Positions 1 through 8,397 of a stretch of DNA of 38,552 nucleotides are shown in pieces (within the stretch, counting starts at the first letter, position 1; each line of letters opens with the position of its first letter). Under the pieces are notes generated by a model that did not search any database, was not told where the DNA came from, and was given only the letters and a program-made list of their open reading frames with translations. The DNA comes from Hyphomicrobiales bacterium (GTDB lineage: Bacteria; Pseudomonadota; Alphaproteobacteria; Rhizobiales; Rhizobiaceae). A program made the translations under genes and the position numbers. Where the stretch lies: positions 1-38,552 of the forward strand of contig UCIV01000064.1 in the NCBI GenBank assembly GCA_900472575.1. The letters run 5' to 3'.

Positions 1-896
1 AGCGCAAGGACAGCAAAGCCTTCGGCAGACTGCAAAGCCGCGAACTCGATCGACAGCCCACGACGGTTCAGCAGCCCAGTCAACGCGTCCGTGCGCGCCG
101 TCTCCTCCAGCATCTCGATCCGGCGTCGATCTTCGGTAAAGTCGATTGCCATTCCGACGATCTTGACCGGACGCCCGTCGCTATCACGCAACAGCCGCCG
201 ATCACAACGCATCCAACGTTCGCCATGAACGGTGTCGAGACGATACTCGGCAACATTCTGATCGAGCTTTCCGGCAATTAGCGGCGTCAGATCGGCCTGG
301 GCGCCGTCGTTCACGTTGACCCTGTTGACGTAGCGCTCAAGGTCGAGCCGCGCAGCAGTGGGCCCACCGATGAATTGAGCCAGTCGATCCGAGGTCTCGA
401 ATTTGCCTGTGAGGATATCCATTTGCCAGAAGCCGCCACGGACGGCTTCAAGCGCGAGCTCAAGCTGCGCTGCGCGCTCGGCGAGCTGACGCTCATGGTC
501 CTTGTGTCGGGTGATATCCTCGATCTGCGAAATGAAGCGTACGACACGCCCTTCAGCATCGCGCATCGCGGCCACGTGGATCAGGACGTGGACAATCTCT
601 CCGAAAGGCCGCAGGTAACGCTTCTCGATCGTGTAGCCGTCCCGCCTTCCTTGCAGGACCTGCTTAAATAGGATCAGATCTGCCTCGATATCCTCTGGAT
701 GGGTAAAGTCCCTGAAATGCGTCCCGAGCACCTTCTCTAAAGGCAGTGACAGAAGCTTGGCGAAAGCGGCATTGCCGCGAATGATGCGTCCCTCCAGATC
801 GACCAGGGCGATCCCTATGGGGGCGTTCTCGAAGGCAAAGTCGAACAGCGCCAGGCGGGTTTCGGGATCGTCGGCCGTATAGGGTTCCGCTACCAT
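1..896 (-). CDS. PAS-PAS-GGDEF sensor protein, N-terminal part (runs off the left edge)
   Basis: The reading frame is open from an ATG at 896 to the window edge, about 298 residues, so the 3' end is missing. Two PAS-type regions are visible. The first (about residues 18-130) contains ENAPIGIALVDLEGRII and ends with the PAC-like stretch FISQIEDITRHKDHE. The second (about 145-255) ends with IVGMAIDFTEDRRR. A short helical linker (RRRIEMLEETARTDALTGL) leads straight into DALTGLLNRRGL, the classical entry of a GGDEF diguanylate cyclase domain. The start is well supported by GGAGGAAAG just upstream. The likely role is signal-dependent c-di-GMP synthesis in the cytoplasm; no membrane segment or signal peptide is seen in the visible part. 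Whether the active GGDEF motif is intact, or an EAL domain follows, lies outside the window. Confidence 0.88.
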   Translation of the reverse strand, partial: MVAEPYTADDPETRLALFDFAFENAPIGIALVDLEGRIIRGNAAFAKLLSLPLEKVLGTHFRDFTHPEDIEADLILFKQVLQGRRDGYTIEKRYLRPFGEIVHVLIHVAAMRDAEGRVVRFISQIEDITRHKDHERQLAERAAQLELALEAVRGGFWQMDILTGKFETSDRLAQFIGGPTAARLDLERYVNRVNVNDGAQADLTPLIAGKLDQNVAEYRLDTVHGERWMRCDRRLLRDSDGRPVKIVGMAIDFTEDRRRIEMLEETARTDALTGLLNRRGLSIEFAALQSAEGFAVLA

Positions 897-1112
897 CTTT
901 CCTCCAAAGACAAGAGCTCCAAGCCGATAGGTGTGTTTTAGAGGATGATAATCAAGGTGCCGACCCGCTAAGGCGCGATGTGACATGCCGCAGTTGAAGC
1001 GGCTCCTTGATGTCAAAGACCCTCGAAATTATCTCTCCGAGTTAAGCACTGACACATTCAAGAAAGCAGATACGGGCCGGCATCCACAAACGGTGAAATC
1101 AGGGAGGAAGAC

Positions 1113-1331
1113 ATGGATGGAAGAAGCCGGGATCTTTCCGAAAGCGACATGCGGATATTGCGAACGCTACTTGGCCGCTACGCGGCACGTTACCATCTCA
1201 CTGGCCCCGAAAAAGACGACTTGATCGAGCGAACGTTCCGGGCCTTGGCGAGCAATCCGGACATATTTTTCGAAATCCCTGTCGAGAAAGCCGCCGCGGA
1301 GACAATGCACCGGATCTATACCGACGATTAG
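1113..1331 (+). CDS. Small sigma-factor-like hypothetical protein (72 aa)
   Basis: This 72-residue ORF has a good ribosome site (GGGAGG, 5 bases before the ATG). Its middle, RYAARYHLTGPEKDDLIERTFRAL, resembles the first helices of sigma-70 region 2 in ECF sigma factors (the pattern 'ryA..l..d.ddLvqetf.al'), but nothing follows that could be region 4. It could therefore be a degenerate or miniature sigma-like protein of the sort common in rhizobial genomes. It stands alone, divergent from the PAS-GGDEF gene. The resemblance is by eye and short. A regulatory role is inference only, and a spurious ORF cannot be excluded. Confidence 0.5.
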   Translation: MDGRSRDLSESDMRILRTLLGRYAARYHLTGPEKDDLIERTFRALASNPDIFFEIPVEKAAAETMHRIYTDD

Positions 1332-1843
1332 ATTTGAGGCGAATTGCATGGCGAGAAGTGGGGCTGGCTCAGGATGTTGATTGGTCGCGAACGTCACCCA
1401 ATGGGGGCGGGAGACGCAGCAGTATTCGGCTGCTAGTTCGCTGGCCACTGAGCCGGCCGGCGATCAAGCCCCTCCTGATAAGATTAAGCTAAGAGAGCTC
1501 TTGAACTATATAGCACTTTCGACCCAGTCATTCAAATGACAGTCATTCCAGATCTTCAACAGCGACCCCAGCTCTGAAGGCCGTGCGTGAACGAAATATC
1601 ACCGCGCACGATAGACTATCGGCGCGGCGCCTTCGGTTCAGCCGTCACCTGTCACGGAGTGTGGCCTCAACCTCCGTACCCACATATGCCTAACCGCAAT
1701 AGATCAATCGAAGTCTTCGATCTTGGCCCGATCTCCCGGTCCCTAATGCCGCCAACTTTTCTAGTTGCAGCGATGGAGGTCAAAATAATACCTCGCTGTT
1801 AACCATTACTTGACATGTAAAACGATCGCTTTACATCAACGTC
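1332..1843. other. 512-base stretch with no recognised gene
   Basis: No convincing coding region was found. A 71-codon plus-strand ORF at 1587-1802 and a 93-codon minus-strand ORF overlapping the left part look like chance frames: atypical composition, no ribosome site, no recognisable family. Short repeats such as AAGAG-AG-CTCTT (1491-1502) and CAGTCATTC in direct repeat near 1527-1550 are present but weak. The right end holds the TetR operator described separately. Confidence 0.6.
1810..1838 (+). promoter_or_regulatory. Palindromic operator over the promoter of the TetR/MFS pair
   Basis: A 22-bp inverted repeat at 1815-1836 has perfect 7-bp arms, ATGTAAA and TTTACAT, around an eight-base centre containing CGATCG (20 of 22 positions symmetric). 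It overlaps TTGACA at 1810-1815, a good -35 hexamer. The best -10-like hexamer 16-17 bases on (about 1832-1837, TACATC) lies inside the right arm. The repeat ends 7 bases before the TetR start codon. This is the standard place for an autoregulatory TetR site. Confidence 0.72.
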
Positions 1844-2389
1844 ATGAAAAAGCAGCAAGCGATTATAGGAGGCGCGGAGCGAGCGTTCGAAGCCGAAGGG
1901 TTTCGAGGAATTGGGGTCGACAAAATCCTCGCCCAATCGGGAGCATCGACACGAACCCTTTATAAGCATTTCGGGTCTCGGGATGGTCTCGTGGTTGAGG
2001 TTCTAAAGCACAGGCATCTCGCCTTCATGGCATTGTTGAGGGAGACGGATCCTTCCGACCCTGTAGGGCAGCTTTTCGATATCCAGCGTAGGTGGACAGA
2101 TGATCATATTAATTCCGGCTGTATGTTTTTGCGTGCCCACGGCGAATACGCCGCCGTAAACGCGGAGATCACCGCCGTCGTCCACGATCATAAACAACAA
2201 TTTGAAACTGAAATCGGACGGCGTGTGGAGATAGCACTCGGTAGTCCTGACGCGGATCTAGCAATGCAGATCTCGCTTTTGTTTGAAGGCGCGACGGCGT
2301 TGTTAAGCTTGAGAGGACCAATCACTCTTGAGACCGCGAAAGAGGCAGCGGCGCTTTTGGGACGAGCACGTCTGGAGCATAGGCCATGA
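1844..2389 (+). CDS. TetR family transcriptional regulator
   Basis: This 181-residue protein has an N-terminal TetR helix-turn-helix (about residues 8-55): IIGGAERAFEAEGFRGIGVD, then ILAQSGASTRTLYKHFGSRDGL, where TLYKHF is the typical recognition helix. The C-terminal ligand-binding part is divergent. The start codon follows the palindrome by only 7 bases and no Shine-Dalgarno sequence fits, so the message may be leaderless. The gene overlaps the following MFS gene by 4 bases (ATGA), so the pair is translationally coupled. It probably represses itself and the transporter and is released by a transported or toxic small molecule, which cannot be named from sequence. Confidence 0.9.
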   Translation: MKKQQAIIGGAERAFEAEGFRGIGVDKILAQSGASTRTLYKHFGSRDGLVVEVLKHRHLAFMALLRETDPSDPVGQLFDIQRRWTDDHINSGCMFLRAHGEYAAVNAEITAVVHDHKQQFETEIGRRVEIALGSPDADLAMQISLLFEGATALLSLRGPITLETAKEAAALLGRARLEHRP

Positions 2390-3573
2390 TCGGACGCGCA
2401 AACATGGTGGCTGCGGCCTTCGCCCTCACAGCCCTCACCTACGGGTTGACGAGGTTTGCGTATGGCCTTCTGCTGCCTTCGATCCGGACTGACCTTGATT
2501 TGAGTGCAATAGCAGGTGGCTGGATCGGCGGGTTGGCCTTTGCATCGTATTGCCTCGGGGTTGTTTTGGCGTTCACCTTAGTCGACCGGTTCGGCGAGCG
2601 ATACATCACCGTATTGGCAGGCTCGTGCGCGACTGTCGCAATGGCAATAATCGCCGTGTCGTGGTCAGTTTGGAGCCTAGGCTTCGGCATGGCACTTGGG
2701 GGCCTTAGCACCGGATTGACGTCACCTCCGCTCGCATCAGCGGTGGCAATAACTCTTTCCCATCCTGATCAGCACAAGGCCAATGGCCTCATCAATTCGG
2801 GGACTGCAGTAGGGATAGTAATTTCAGGCGCAGCGGCGCTTGCATTTTATGGTAGCTGGCGCGCGCTTTATGCGGCGTTTGCTGGTCTCGGATTAATAAT
2901 AACTTTCTGGCTTTCCTGGACGATCCCACCTCGAAACAGCAAAAACGTCGCAGAAAAATTGCATTGGGGTGACGCTCAGGTTCCGGGCGCACACAATCTC
3001 ACGGCTGGCTCGTTCATCGTCGGCTTTGCTAGCACCGCAGTATGGACATTCGGCGCAAACGTAATGCAGGATGAAGTGGACTTCTCCAGGTATCAAATCG
3101 CTTTAAGCTGGATTGTACTCGGAGTGGTCGGCATAGGAGGATCATCAACGGGGTCACTTGTGCAGCATCTCGGACTTCCTTTTGTTTACCGCCTTGCGGT
3201 CGCAGTGATGGGTTTAGCCATCGCGATCCTTGCAGCAGCGATTGGTTACTCCCCCCTCGCCTTCATCGCTCTCGGTTTGTTCGGCTTAGGCTACATCGTC
3301 GCAACGGGTGCCCTTCTCATCTGGGGTGTATCGATCTACAGCAGACACCCTGCACTAGGGCTGAGTGTGCCGTTTCTCGTTGTTGCTATCGGTCAAACCG
3401 TTGGAGCGCCGATCTTCGGGCTGCTATGGGATGTCGGTGGAAGCGTCTCGGCTCTCGCAATCTTCGCTATGGTCATGGCAGCTGGCGCAAGCTTCACCGC
3501 TGCAAAGAACGCACCTTCTGAAGAAAGTCACCAATCAGACCGAATTGGTGGCGCGGTCAGTGATAAGTCCTGA
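2386..3573 (+). CDS. MFS transporter, YbfB/YjiJ-like
   Basis: The 395-residue integral membrane protein has about 12 hydrophobic segments. The N-terminal signature LTRFAYGLLLPSIRTDL matches the 'GxxRFAYtpLLPxM' pattern of the YbfB/YjiJ branch of the major facilitator superfamily. The first cytoplasmic loop carries DRFGERY, a variant of MFS motif A. It overlaps the upstream TetR gene by 4 bases. The last 25 residues are polar and probably cytoplasmic. Transporters of this branch are usually poorly characterised exporters. The substrate is unknown, but control by the adjacent TetR suggests an inducible efflux function. Confidence 0.85.
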   Translation: MIGRANMVAAAFALTALTYGLTRFAYGLLLPSIRTDLDLSAIAGGWIGGLAFASYCLGVVLAFTLVDRFGERYITVLAGSCATVAMAIIAVSWSVWSLGFGMALGGLSTGLTSPPLASAVAITLSHPDQHKANGLINSGTAVGIVISGAAALAFYGSWRALYAAFAGLGLIITFWLSWTIPPRNSKNVAEKLHWGDAQVPGAHNLTAGSFIVGFASTAVWTFGANVMQDEVDFSRYQIALSWIVLGVVGIGGSSTGSLVQHLGLPFVYRLAVAVMGLAIAILAAAIGYSPLAFIALGLFGLGYIVATGALLIWGVSIYSRHPALGLSVPFLVVAIGQTVGAPIFGLLWDVGGSVSALAIFAMVMAAGASFTAAKNAPSEESHQSDRIGGAVSDKS

Positions 3574-3898
3574 GGGACTATGCTGGTGAGAGGTGCGTGA
3601 TGAGGACCAACTCCATCTAACCAACATTCTAAGCGACATGGCCAGAAGAGGTCGACGAAAGGAGCGCCCCGATCCTTCTTGCATCACGAAAAGCCAATCG
3701 GCGTCTGCGCCGCCCATGCGGGCAATCGGGGCGGAGCAGCCACCTCCTGCGCTTCGGCACTGACGATATCTTTTTCGCGCTCTTGATGGGAGGTGGACCG
3801 CCGTCACCCAGGACAGGCGAAGCTAAGGCCATTTCCGCCTCTTTCGAGAGCCGACATGCACCGGCGCCGAACCGAGGGCATCATAAGCAATAACTACA
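3574..3898. other. 325-base stretch with no recognised gene
   Basis: No ORF here resembles a known family. Two overlapping minus-strand frames (3535-3807 and 3629-3832) are rich in arginine and serine and look like chance frames. The stretch ends at the broken edge of an EAL domain, so it may contain decayed sequence of the missing upstream part, but no GGDEF or early EAL motif could be read in any frame. Confidence 0.55.
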
Positions 3899-4285
3899 AT
3901 GGTCACGTTGTTTACTCCGGCAAGGCGCTCATTGCAGCGCTATCCGCTCACCACGTTGAAAATTGACCGGGGATTTATTCAGCACATTCTGGATAAGCCT
4001 CGTGACGCCGCGATCGCAAAAGCGTTGATCGGTCTGGGTTGCGACCTAGGCCCTGAGACGGTCGCGGAAGGCATCGAAACGAGTGCTCAGGAAGATGCTC
4101 TACTTGTACTCGGATGCCGGACAGCCCAAGGCTACCTTTACGGCCGGCCCATGCCCTACGCTGCCGTCCTTAAGTTTATCGAAAAAACTGTCTTCCCCTA
4201 TCTTCGATGGCTGGTTGAGGGCTCGCTCCGCAGTATTTTTTTGCGTAATGAAGGATCTGAGATGGACGAGCGGGATGTGACATGA
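3899..4285 (+). pseudogene. 3' remnant of an EAL-domain c-di-GMP phosphodiesterase gene
   Basis: The frame contains the end of an EAL domain in good condition: RYPLTTLKIDRGFI, then DAAIAKALIGLGCDLG, TVAEGIETSAQEDAL and ALGC-like RTAQGYLYGRPMP. Similarity stops abruptly before SLQRYPLT, so the catalytic EAL motif, the metal-binding E and D residues of the first half and any sensory domain are absent. After FIEK, where such proteins normally end, the frame runs on for about 32 residues that resemble nothing familiar. The ATG at 3899 has no good ribosome site. This is best read as a 5'-deleted remnant without phosphodiesterase activity. Confidence 0.8.
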
Positions 4286-4364
4286 AGTGGCTGAGGCGAC
4301 GTGCAGATCTTCGCGCGACGCGTTGCCTGATGTAGCGAGGACTATGGCATGCGCAAACCCTATC

Positions 4365-4856
4365 TCACCGGGCACGATCGCCAAGACGGGCCAAATTATA
4401 GATCTGAACCGCAAGACCCAATACAAAAATGGCCGCTATGGTCCCGACGGCACCCTTTAACACAACCGAATTTGGGTCCGCGACAAACGGATGACCGTCG
4501 GGCACGCGTCTCAAGGTCTCGGAAACAGATGGGACCATCAGCAAGAAGACAGTCAGGCTCAAGAGTATCGTCTCGATATAATTCCGAAGGCGCCCCAGAA
4601 AGACGAGCTTGTTGGCTGCGTAGCCACCAAGCAGACACAGCAAGGTAACAAGCGCGATCGCAGGGCTGACAGGTGCCTTAGCCACGAGGAAAATTGTCAA
4701 GCTGCCGACCAGCATGCATACGAAATAGATGTATCCTGGCACGCTGTCCGGCTTGATACGTCCATATCGAAAAATCATGTAGGCGGCTGCGGGTATTGCA
4801 GGAAGGCTTCCTAACGTGTGAAGCCAGCCCAGCGGTGTTATTCCGAACATATTCAT
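4365..4856 (-). CDS. Small integral membrane protein of unknown function
   Basis: From an ATG at 4856 this encodes about 163 residues with four or five hydrophobic segments: GWLHTLGSLPAIPAAAYMIF, YIYFVCMLVGSLTIFLV, a segment around PAIALVTLLCLLGGY, YIETILLSLTVFLLMVPSV, and a final one near AIFVLGLAVQIY. The frame extends upstream to 4892, but GAAGGA sits 6 bases before the ATG at 4856, so the shorter start is preferred. The opening (GWLHTLGSLPAIPAAAYM) recalls small DUF2306-like membrane proteins, but the match is weak. It stands alone, converging on the EAL remnant. No function is proposed. Confidence 0.65.
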   Translation of the reverse strand: MNMFGITPLGWLHTLGSLPAIPAAAYMIFRYGRIKPDSVPGYIYFVCMLVGSLTIFLVAKAPVSPAIALVTLLCLLGGYAANKLVFLGRLRNYIETILLSLTVFLLMVPSVSETLRRVPDGHPFVADPNSVVLKGAVGTIAAIFVLGLAVQIYNLARLGDRAR

Positions 4857-4964
4857 TCCTTCTCTGCGTAAGCTGGATTCAAAGACCAGCAAATATTTGA
4901 TGGTTAGGAAGCGTCTCCGTCGTGGGTAAACGCTCCCGGCGACCCGGGCGAAAACGCCAAGCGA

Positions 4965-5948
4965 TCAGGAAAACCCCACCACAGAGTGGGGAATGTAGTT
5001 GACCTCAAGGGTTTGTATTTCTGCAGCGGTGAGCCTGAAGCCCAGCGCAGCGGCAGCGTCATCCAGGTGATGCAATTTGGTCGCCCCGATTATGGGCGCC
5101 GAGATTTCGGATTTCGATAGGAGCCATGCGAGTGCAATCTGTGCCCGTGGTACCTCCCTCTTCTGCGCGATCTTTGCTACCGCCTCGACCACGCGTCGGT
5201 CGGCGTCCGCTGTCGTGCGAGTGTAAAGGCCGTTACCCAACTCATCGGTTTGGGAGCGCTCGCTTTGCTCCCTCCAGTCGCGGGTCAGGCGGCCGCGCGC
5301 AAGCGGGCTCCAAGGAATGACGCCGATACCCTCCGATTTGCAGAGCGGAAGCATTTCCCTTTCTTCCTCGCGGTAAAGCAGATTCAGGTGGTTCTGCATT
5401 GAGACGAACTTTGTCCATCCGTGCGCCTGTGAGACAGAAAGCATTTTGGAGAATTGCCACGCGTACATGGAGGAGGCGCCGATGTAACGGGCTTTGCCTG
5501 CCTTGACGACGTCATGCAGGGCTTCCAGGGTTTCCTCGATCGGGGTTTGATGGTCGAACCGATGGATTTGGTAAAGGTCGACATAGTCGGTGCCCAGCCG
5601 CTTCAGGCTTGCGTCGATCTCCGAAAAAATTGCTTTTCGGGAGAGGCCGGCGCCATTTGGTCCAGGCTTCATTCGGCCGTTGACCTTGGTGGCGATGACG
5701 ACGTCGTCTCTGGCTACGTAGTCTCTGATCGCACGGCCGAGAATTTCCTCGCTCGTCCCGTCCGAGTAGACATTGGCGGTATCGAAGAAGTTGATCCCGA
5801 GTTCGATCGCCCTGCGGATAAATGGCCGGCTCTGCTCTTCTGGCAACGTCCAGGCGTGGCTGCCGCGATCGGGCTCCCCGTAGCTCATGCATCCAAGGCC
5901 GAGGCGCGAAACCTCAAGGCCGGTATTTCCAAGGCGCGTATAGTTCAT
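4965..5948 (-). CDS. Aldo/keto reductase
   Basis: This 327-residue protein is a full-length aldo/keto reductase (TIM barrel, NADPH-dependent reduction of aldehydes or ketones, cytoplasmic). It starts MNYTRLGNTGLEVSRLGLG, and the expected catalytic residues are visible: Asp and Tyr in FFDTANVYSDGTSEE, Lys in VIATKVNG and His in LYQIHRFD. The cofactor-side sequence IPWSPLARGRL and the late GATKLHHLDD are also typical. The start at 5948 is chosen because GGAG precedes it by 6 bases; the frame is open to 5996 but that extension lacks a ribosome site. It lies 63 bases after the SDR gene on the same strand, so the two are probably co-transcribed. The physiological substrate is unknown. Confidence 0.92.
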   Translation of the reverse strand: MNYTRLGNTGLEVSRLGLGCMSYGEPDRGSHAWTLPEEQSRPFIRRAIELGINFFDTANVYSDGTSEEILGRAIRDYVARDDVVIATKVNGRMKPGPNGAGLSRKAIFSEIDASLKRLGTDYVDLYQIHRFDHQTPIEETLEALHDVVKAGKARYIGASSMYAWQFSKMLSVSQAHGWTKFVSMQNHLNLLYREEEREMLPLCKSEGIGVIPWSPLARGRLTRDWREQSERSQTDELGNGLYTRTTADADRRVVEAVAKIAQKREVPRAQIALAWLLSKSEISAPIIGATKLHHLDDAAAALGFRLTAAEIQTLEVNYIPHSVVGFS

Positions 5949-6011
5949 GTCTATCTCCAATTTCGCTATGAGACGAACTTCACAGGCGACAGGCATCGCG
6001 TCGCCTGACGC

Positions 6012-6767
6012 TCAGGCGCTTATGCCGCCGTCAACAAGAATGCCCGAGCCGGTGATATAGCCTGCGCCCGGCCCAGCGAGGAAAGCCACCACCTCTGCGA
6101 CCTCTCTGGTCCGACCGTAGCGGGCAATCGACAGGCTTGGCAGGATAGCAGGTGCCAGTGCGCCATCGGCAGGGTTCATGTCGGTGTCAATTGGGCCCGG
6201 CCTAACCAGATTGACGGTTATTTCCCGCGGCCCCAGTTCGCGAGCGAGACCGCGCGTAAAGCTCTCAAGTGCCGATTTGGTCGCTGCATAGACCGCGATC
6301 CCCGCAAACGGGACAGCCAGGCCCGCGTTACTGCCGGTACTGATGATGCGGCCACCATTTGGGATGTGTTTGAGCGCCGCCTGTGTCGTCAAAAAGACGC
6401 CGCGAACATTGACGTCCAGCTGCCGTTGGATCTCTTCGAACGGTTGTGTGGCAAAATCACCAGCGAACAGAACGCCGGCATTGTTGACCAGGATGTCGAG
6501 GCCGCCGAGTTCTGTGACAGTCCGGTCGATAGTGGCGGTCGCGGTATCGGGCCTGGCCGCGTCGGCCTGGATGGCAACCGCTTTGCGACCCAGAGCCCGG
6601 ATCTCTTCGGCGAGAGCTTGCGCTTTTTCGGCCGACTTCTCGTAGGTAATCGCAACGTGAGCGCCGTCTTCCGCCAGCTTCAGCGCGATGGCAGCACCGA
6701 TGCTGCGTGCCGCACCGGTCACAAGCGCTCGTTTGCCGGCAAGAGGAAGGTTGGGGGTGATGTCCAT
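6012..6767 (-). CDS. SDR family oxidoreductase
   Basis: This 251-residue classical short-chain dehydrogenase/reductase has all main motifs: the nucleotide-binding TGAARSIG near residue 18 (TGxxxGxG form), NNAG near 93, a catalytic Ser in RIISTGSNAG and the YxxxK pair in VYAATKSALESF. The C-terminus is the usual GYITGSGILVDGG. It probably uses NADPH, since basic residues follow the first beta strand. It sits between the exporter gene (129-base gap) and the aldo/keto reductase, all on one strand. This suggests a TetR-controlled detoxification unit for reactive carbonyl or quinone-like compounds, but that is inference. Confidence 0.92.
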   Translation of the reverse strand: MDITPNLPLAGKRALVTGAARSIGAAIALKLAEDGAHVAITYEKSAEKAQALAEEIRALGRKAVAIQADAARPDTATATIDRTVTELGGLDILVNNAGVLFAGDFATQPFEEIQRQLDVNVRGVFLTTQAALKHIPNGGRIISTGSNAGLAVPFAGIAVYAATKSALESFTRGLARELGPREITVNLVRPGPIDTDMNPADGALAPAILPSLSIARYGRTREVAEVVAFLAGPGAGYITGSGILVDGGISA

Positions 6768-6896
6768 GGGAGGTTACCTTGATGTGTTATGGTTCAATTT
6801 GTAATGAAATGATTGTGCGGTAGTGGCAGCTGAGCCGTCGGAAACGTTCGCTCCCTCAACGACAAAGCGGGTGATCAAACCCGCCAAGGCTCGCGC

Positions 6897-8327
6897 TCAT
6901 CGGACGACCTCTTTCTTCGGTCCAAGCCCTGCAGAGAGCCAGCCTGCGACGAGTAGACAAAGACCGATCGCCACTGCTGCAATGCTGTAGGCATGACCAA
7001 TGGATCGCTCATCGGTTGATGAGCCCAGGGTCGAAAAGAACAATCCGCCGATTAGGGCTGTGGCTAAAGCGCCCCCAATCTGAAGCATTGAATTGACCAG
7101 GCCGGAAGCCAGACCAGACTGCGTCGGGTCCACCCGCTGAACGACTGCTCTCACGAGATTTGGAAGCGCAATTCCTTGTCCGGCACCAACGATGAACAAT
7201 GCAACGAAGAGGAACTCCGGCGCCCCAAGCGAAATGAGAGCTGCTGTGCCAAATAATCCGGCGGCTTCCAGAGACATGCCCGCGGCGGTGGAGTACCTGC
7301 CGAAAATGCGAAAGACGTGGCCACTTGCGAATGGCCCCAGAACGAAGCCGACAGCGGCAGGAAGGATTGCAACCCCTGCCTCGAAAGGGGTGCGACCAAG
7401 GCCGCCTTGTTGATAGACCGAAAATGTCAGCCAGAAGGCCGCGAAGGCATAGAAGAAAAATGCTGAGAGCAGCCCACGCTTCAGTCCCGGCACCTGAAGC
7501 AGGCGCGGAGCGATAATGGGATCTCTTCCAGCCGCCTCTACCCTCCTCTCGTGATGCCAGAACAGGAAAATAAGCGGAAGGGAGGCGGCAAGCATCAGGA
7601 TTGCCGAAGTGGGCCAGCCATGCTCGCGGCCCTCGATGAGCGGCCAGATCAGCGCACAGAGCGCGAGTGCAATCAGCACTGCTCCGCCAAGATCCAGTTT
7701 GCTTGCGTGCTCTGCTCGCGTCTCTCGCAACATCATCATCGCCGACGGTGCGGCGATGGCGCTCACCGGAAGGTTGATGAGGAAAATGGCCCTCCATCCC
7801 AACCCAAAAATATCGAGCGCAATGAGAGCCCCACCAAGAAACAGTCCGGCCATCGATGCGACACCGAATGTCAGCGCGTAAAAACTGAGAGCCCGTGATT
7901 TCTCTTGCTCTGGAAAAATTGCATTGATGGATGCCAAAGCCTGCGGCGCCATGATCGCCGCGGCAAATCCCTGAAGGATCCGACCGACAACAAGCACCGA
8001 TGGAGACCAGGCAAAACCGCATAAGGCGGAGGCGGCCGCGAAAGCGACCATTCCTACCAGGAAGACATTCCGGCGACCGTAGAGGTCGCCTAGCCTGCCA
8101 CCCGTGATCAGCATCACGGCATAGGTTGTGGCATAGCCCGAGATAATCAGTTGCATTGTCGATGCGCTGGCATGGAAATCCTGACGGATCGAAGGCAGCG
8201 CAACATTGACGATGAAGAAGTCGAGCGGTGGCAGGAAAGCTCCAGTTAAAAGGATAACCAACGCCGTCCATCTGCGCGGATCAGGGGGGAGCTCAAGATT
8301 ACGGACATGTTCCACAAGTCTCTCCAT
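6897..8327 (-). CDS. MFS drug exporter, DHA2 (14-TM) family
   Basis: The 476-residue protein has about 14 hydrophobic segments. Near the N-terminus LDFFIVNVALPSIRQDF is the family's first-helix signature, GGRLGDLYGRRNVF is MFS motif A, and GRILQGFAAAIMAPQALA fits motif B. It is therefore a proton-driven exporter of the EmrB/QacA/LfrA type in the inner membrane. It lies 70 bases downstream of a TetR gene on the same strand. A GGAACC-N4-GGTTCC palindrome at 8373-8388, between the two genes, is repeated before the TetR gene itself, so repression by that TetR is likely. The exported compound is unknown. Confidence 0.9.
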   Translation of the reverse strand: MERLVEHVRNLELPPDPRRWTALVILLTGAFLPPLDFFIVNVALPSIRQDFHASASTMQLIISGYATTYAVMLITGGRLGDLYGRRNVFLVGMVAFAAASALCGFAWSPSVLVVGRILQGFAAAIMAPQALASINAIFPEQEKSRALSFYALTFGVASMAGLFLGGALIALDIFGLGWRAIFLINLPVSAIAAPSAMMMLRETRAEHASKLDLGGAVLIALALCALIWPLIEGREHGWPTSAILMLAASLPLIFLFWHHERRVEAAGRDPIIAPRLLQVPGLKRGLLSAFFFYAFAAFWLTFSVYQQGGLGRTPFEAGVAILPAAVGFVLGPFASGHVFRIFGRYSTAAGMSLEAAGLFGTAALISLGAPEFLFVALFIVGAGQGIALPNLVRAVVQRVDPTQSGLASGLVNSMLQIGGALATALIGGLFFSTLGSSTDERSIGHAYSIAAVAIGLCLLVAGWLSAGLGPKKEVVR

Positions 8328-8372
8328 GTCGAATGCAGACCGATCAGTCGGACCTTACAAATTCGCTATTTT

Positions 8373-8388
8373 GGAACCTTTTGGTTCC
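8373..8388. promoter_or_regulatory. Palindrome, probable TetR operator before the exporter gene
   Basis: GGAACC-TTTT-GGTTCC is a perfect 6-bp inverted repeat in the 70-base gap between the TetR stop and the exporter start, followed by TA. It matches the second palindrome at 9021-9036 in both arms and in arm spacing. Two copies at the two promoters of one regulator-target pair are strong circumstantial evidence for the TetR binding site. Confidence 0.75.
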
Positions 8389-8397
8389 TAATTAAAG

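Noticed and set aside
1587..1802. A 71-codon plus-strand ORF
   Set aside because: No ribosome site, no family resemblance and unusual composition for this genome.
5454..6008. A 184-codon plus-strand frame antisense to the aldo/keto reductase
   Set aside because: Shadow of a well-supported gene, no ribosome site or motifs.
7009..8271. A 420-codon minus-strand frame opposite in phase to the exporter gene
   Set aside because: It is rich in Cys, Arg and Ser with no recognisable domain and lies wholly inside the exporter gene, whose motifs are clear. It is a GC-driven shadow.
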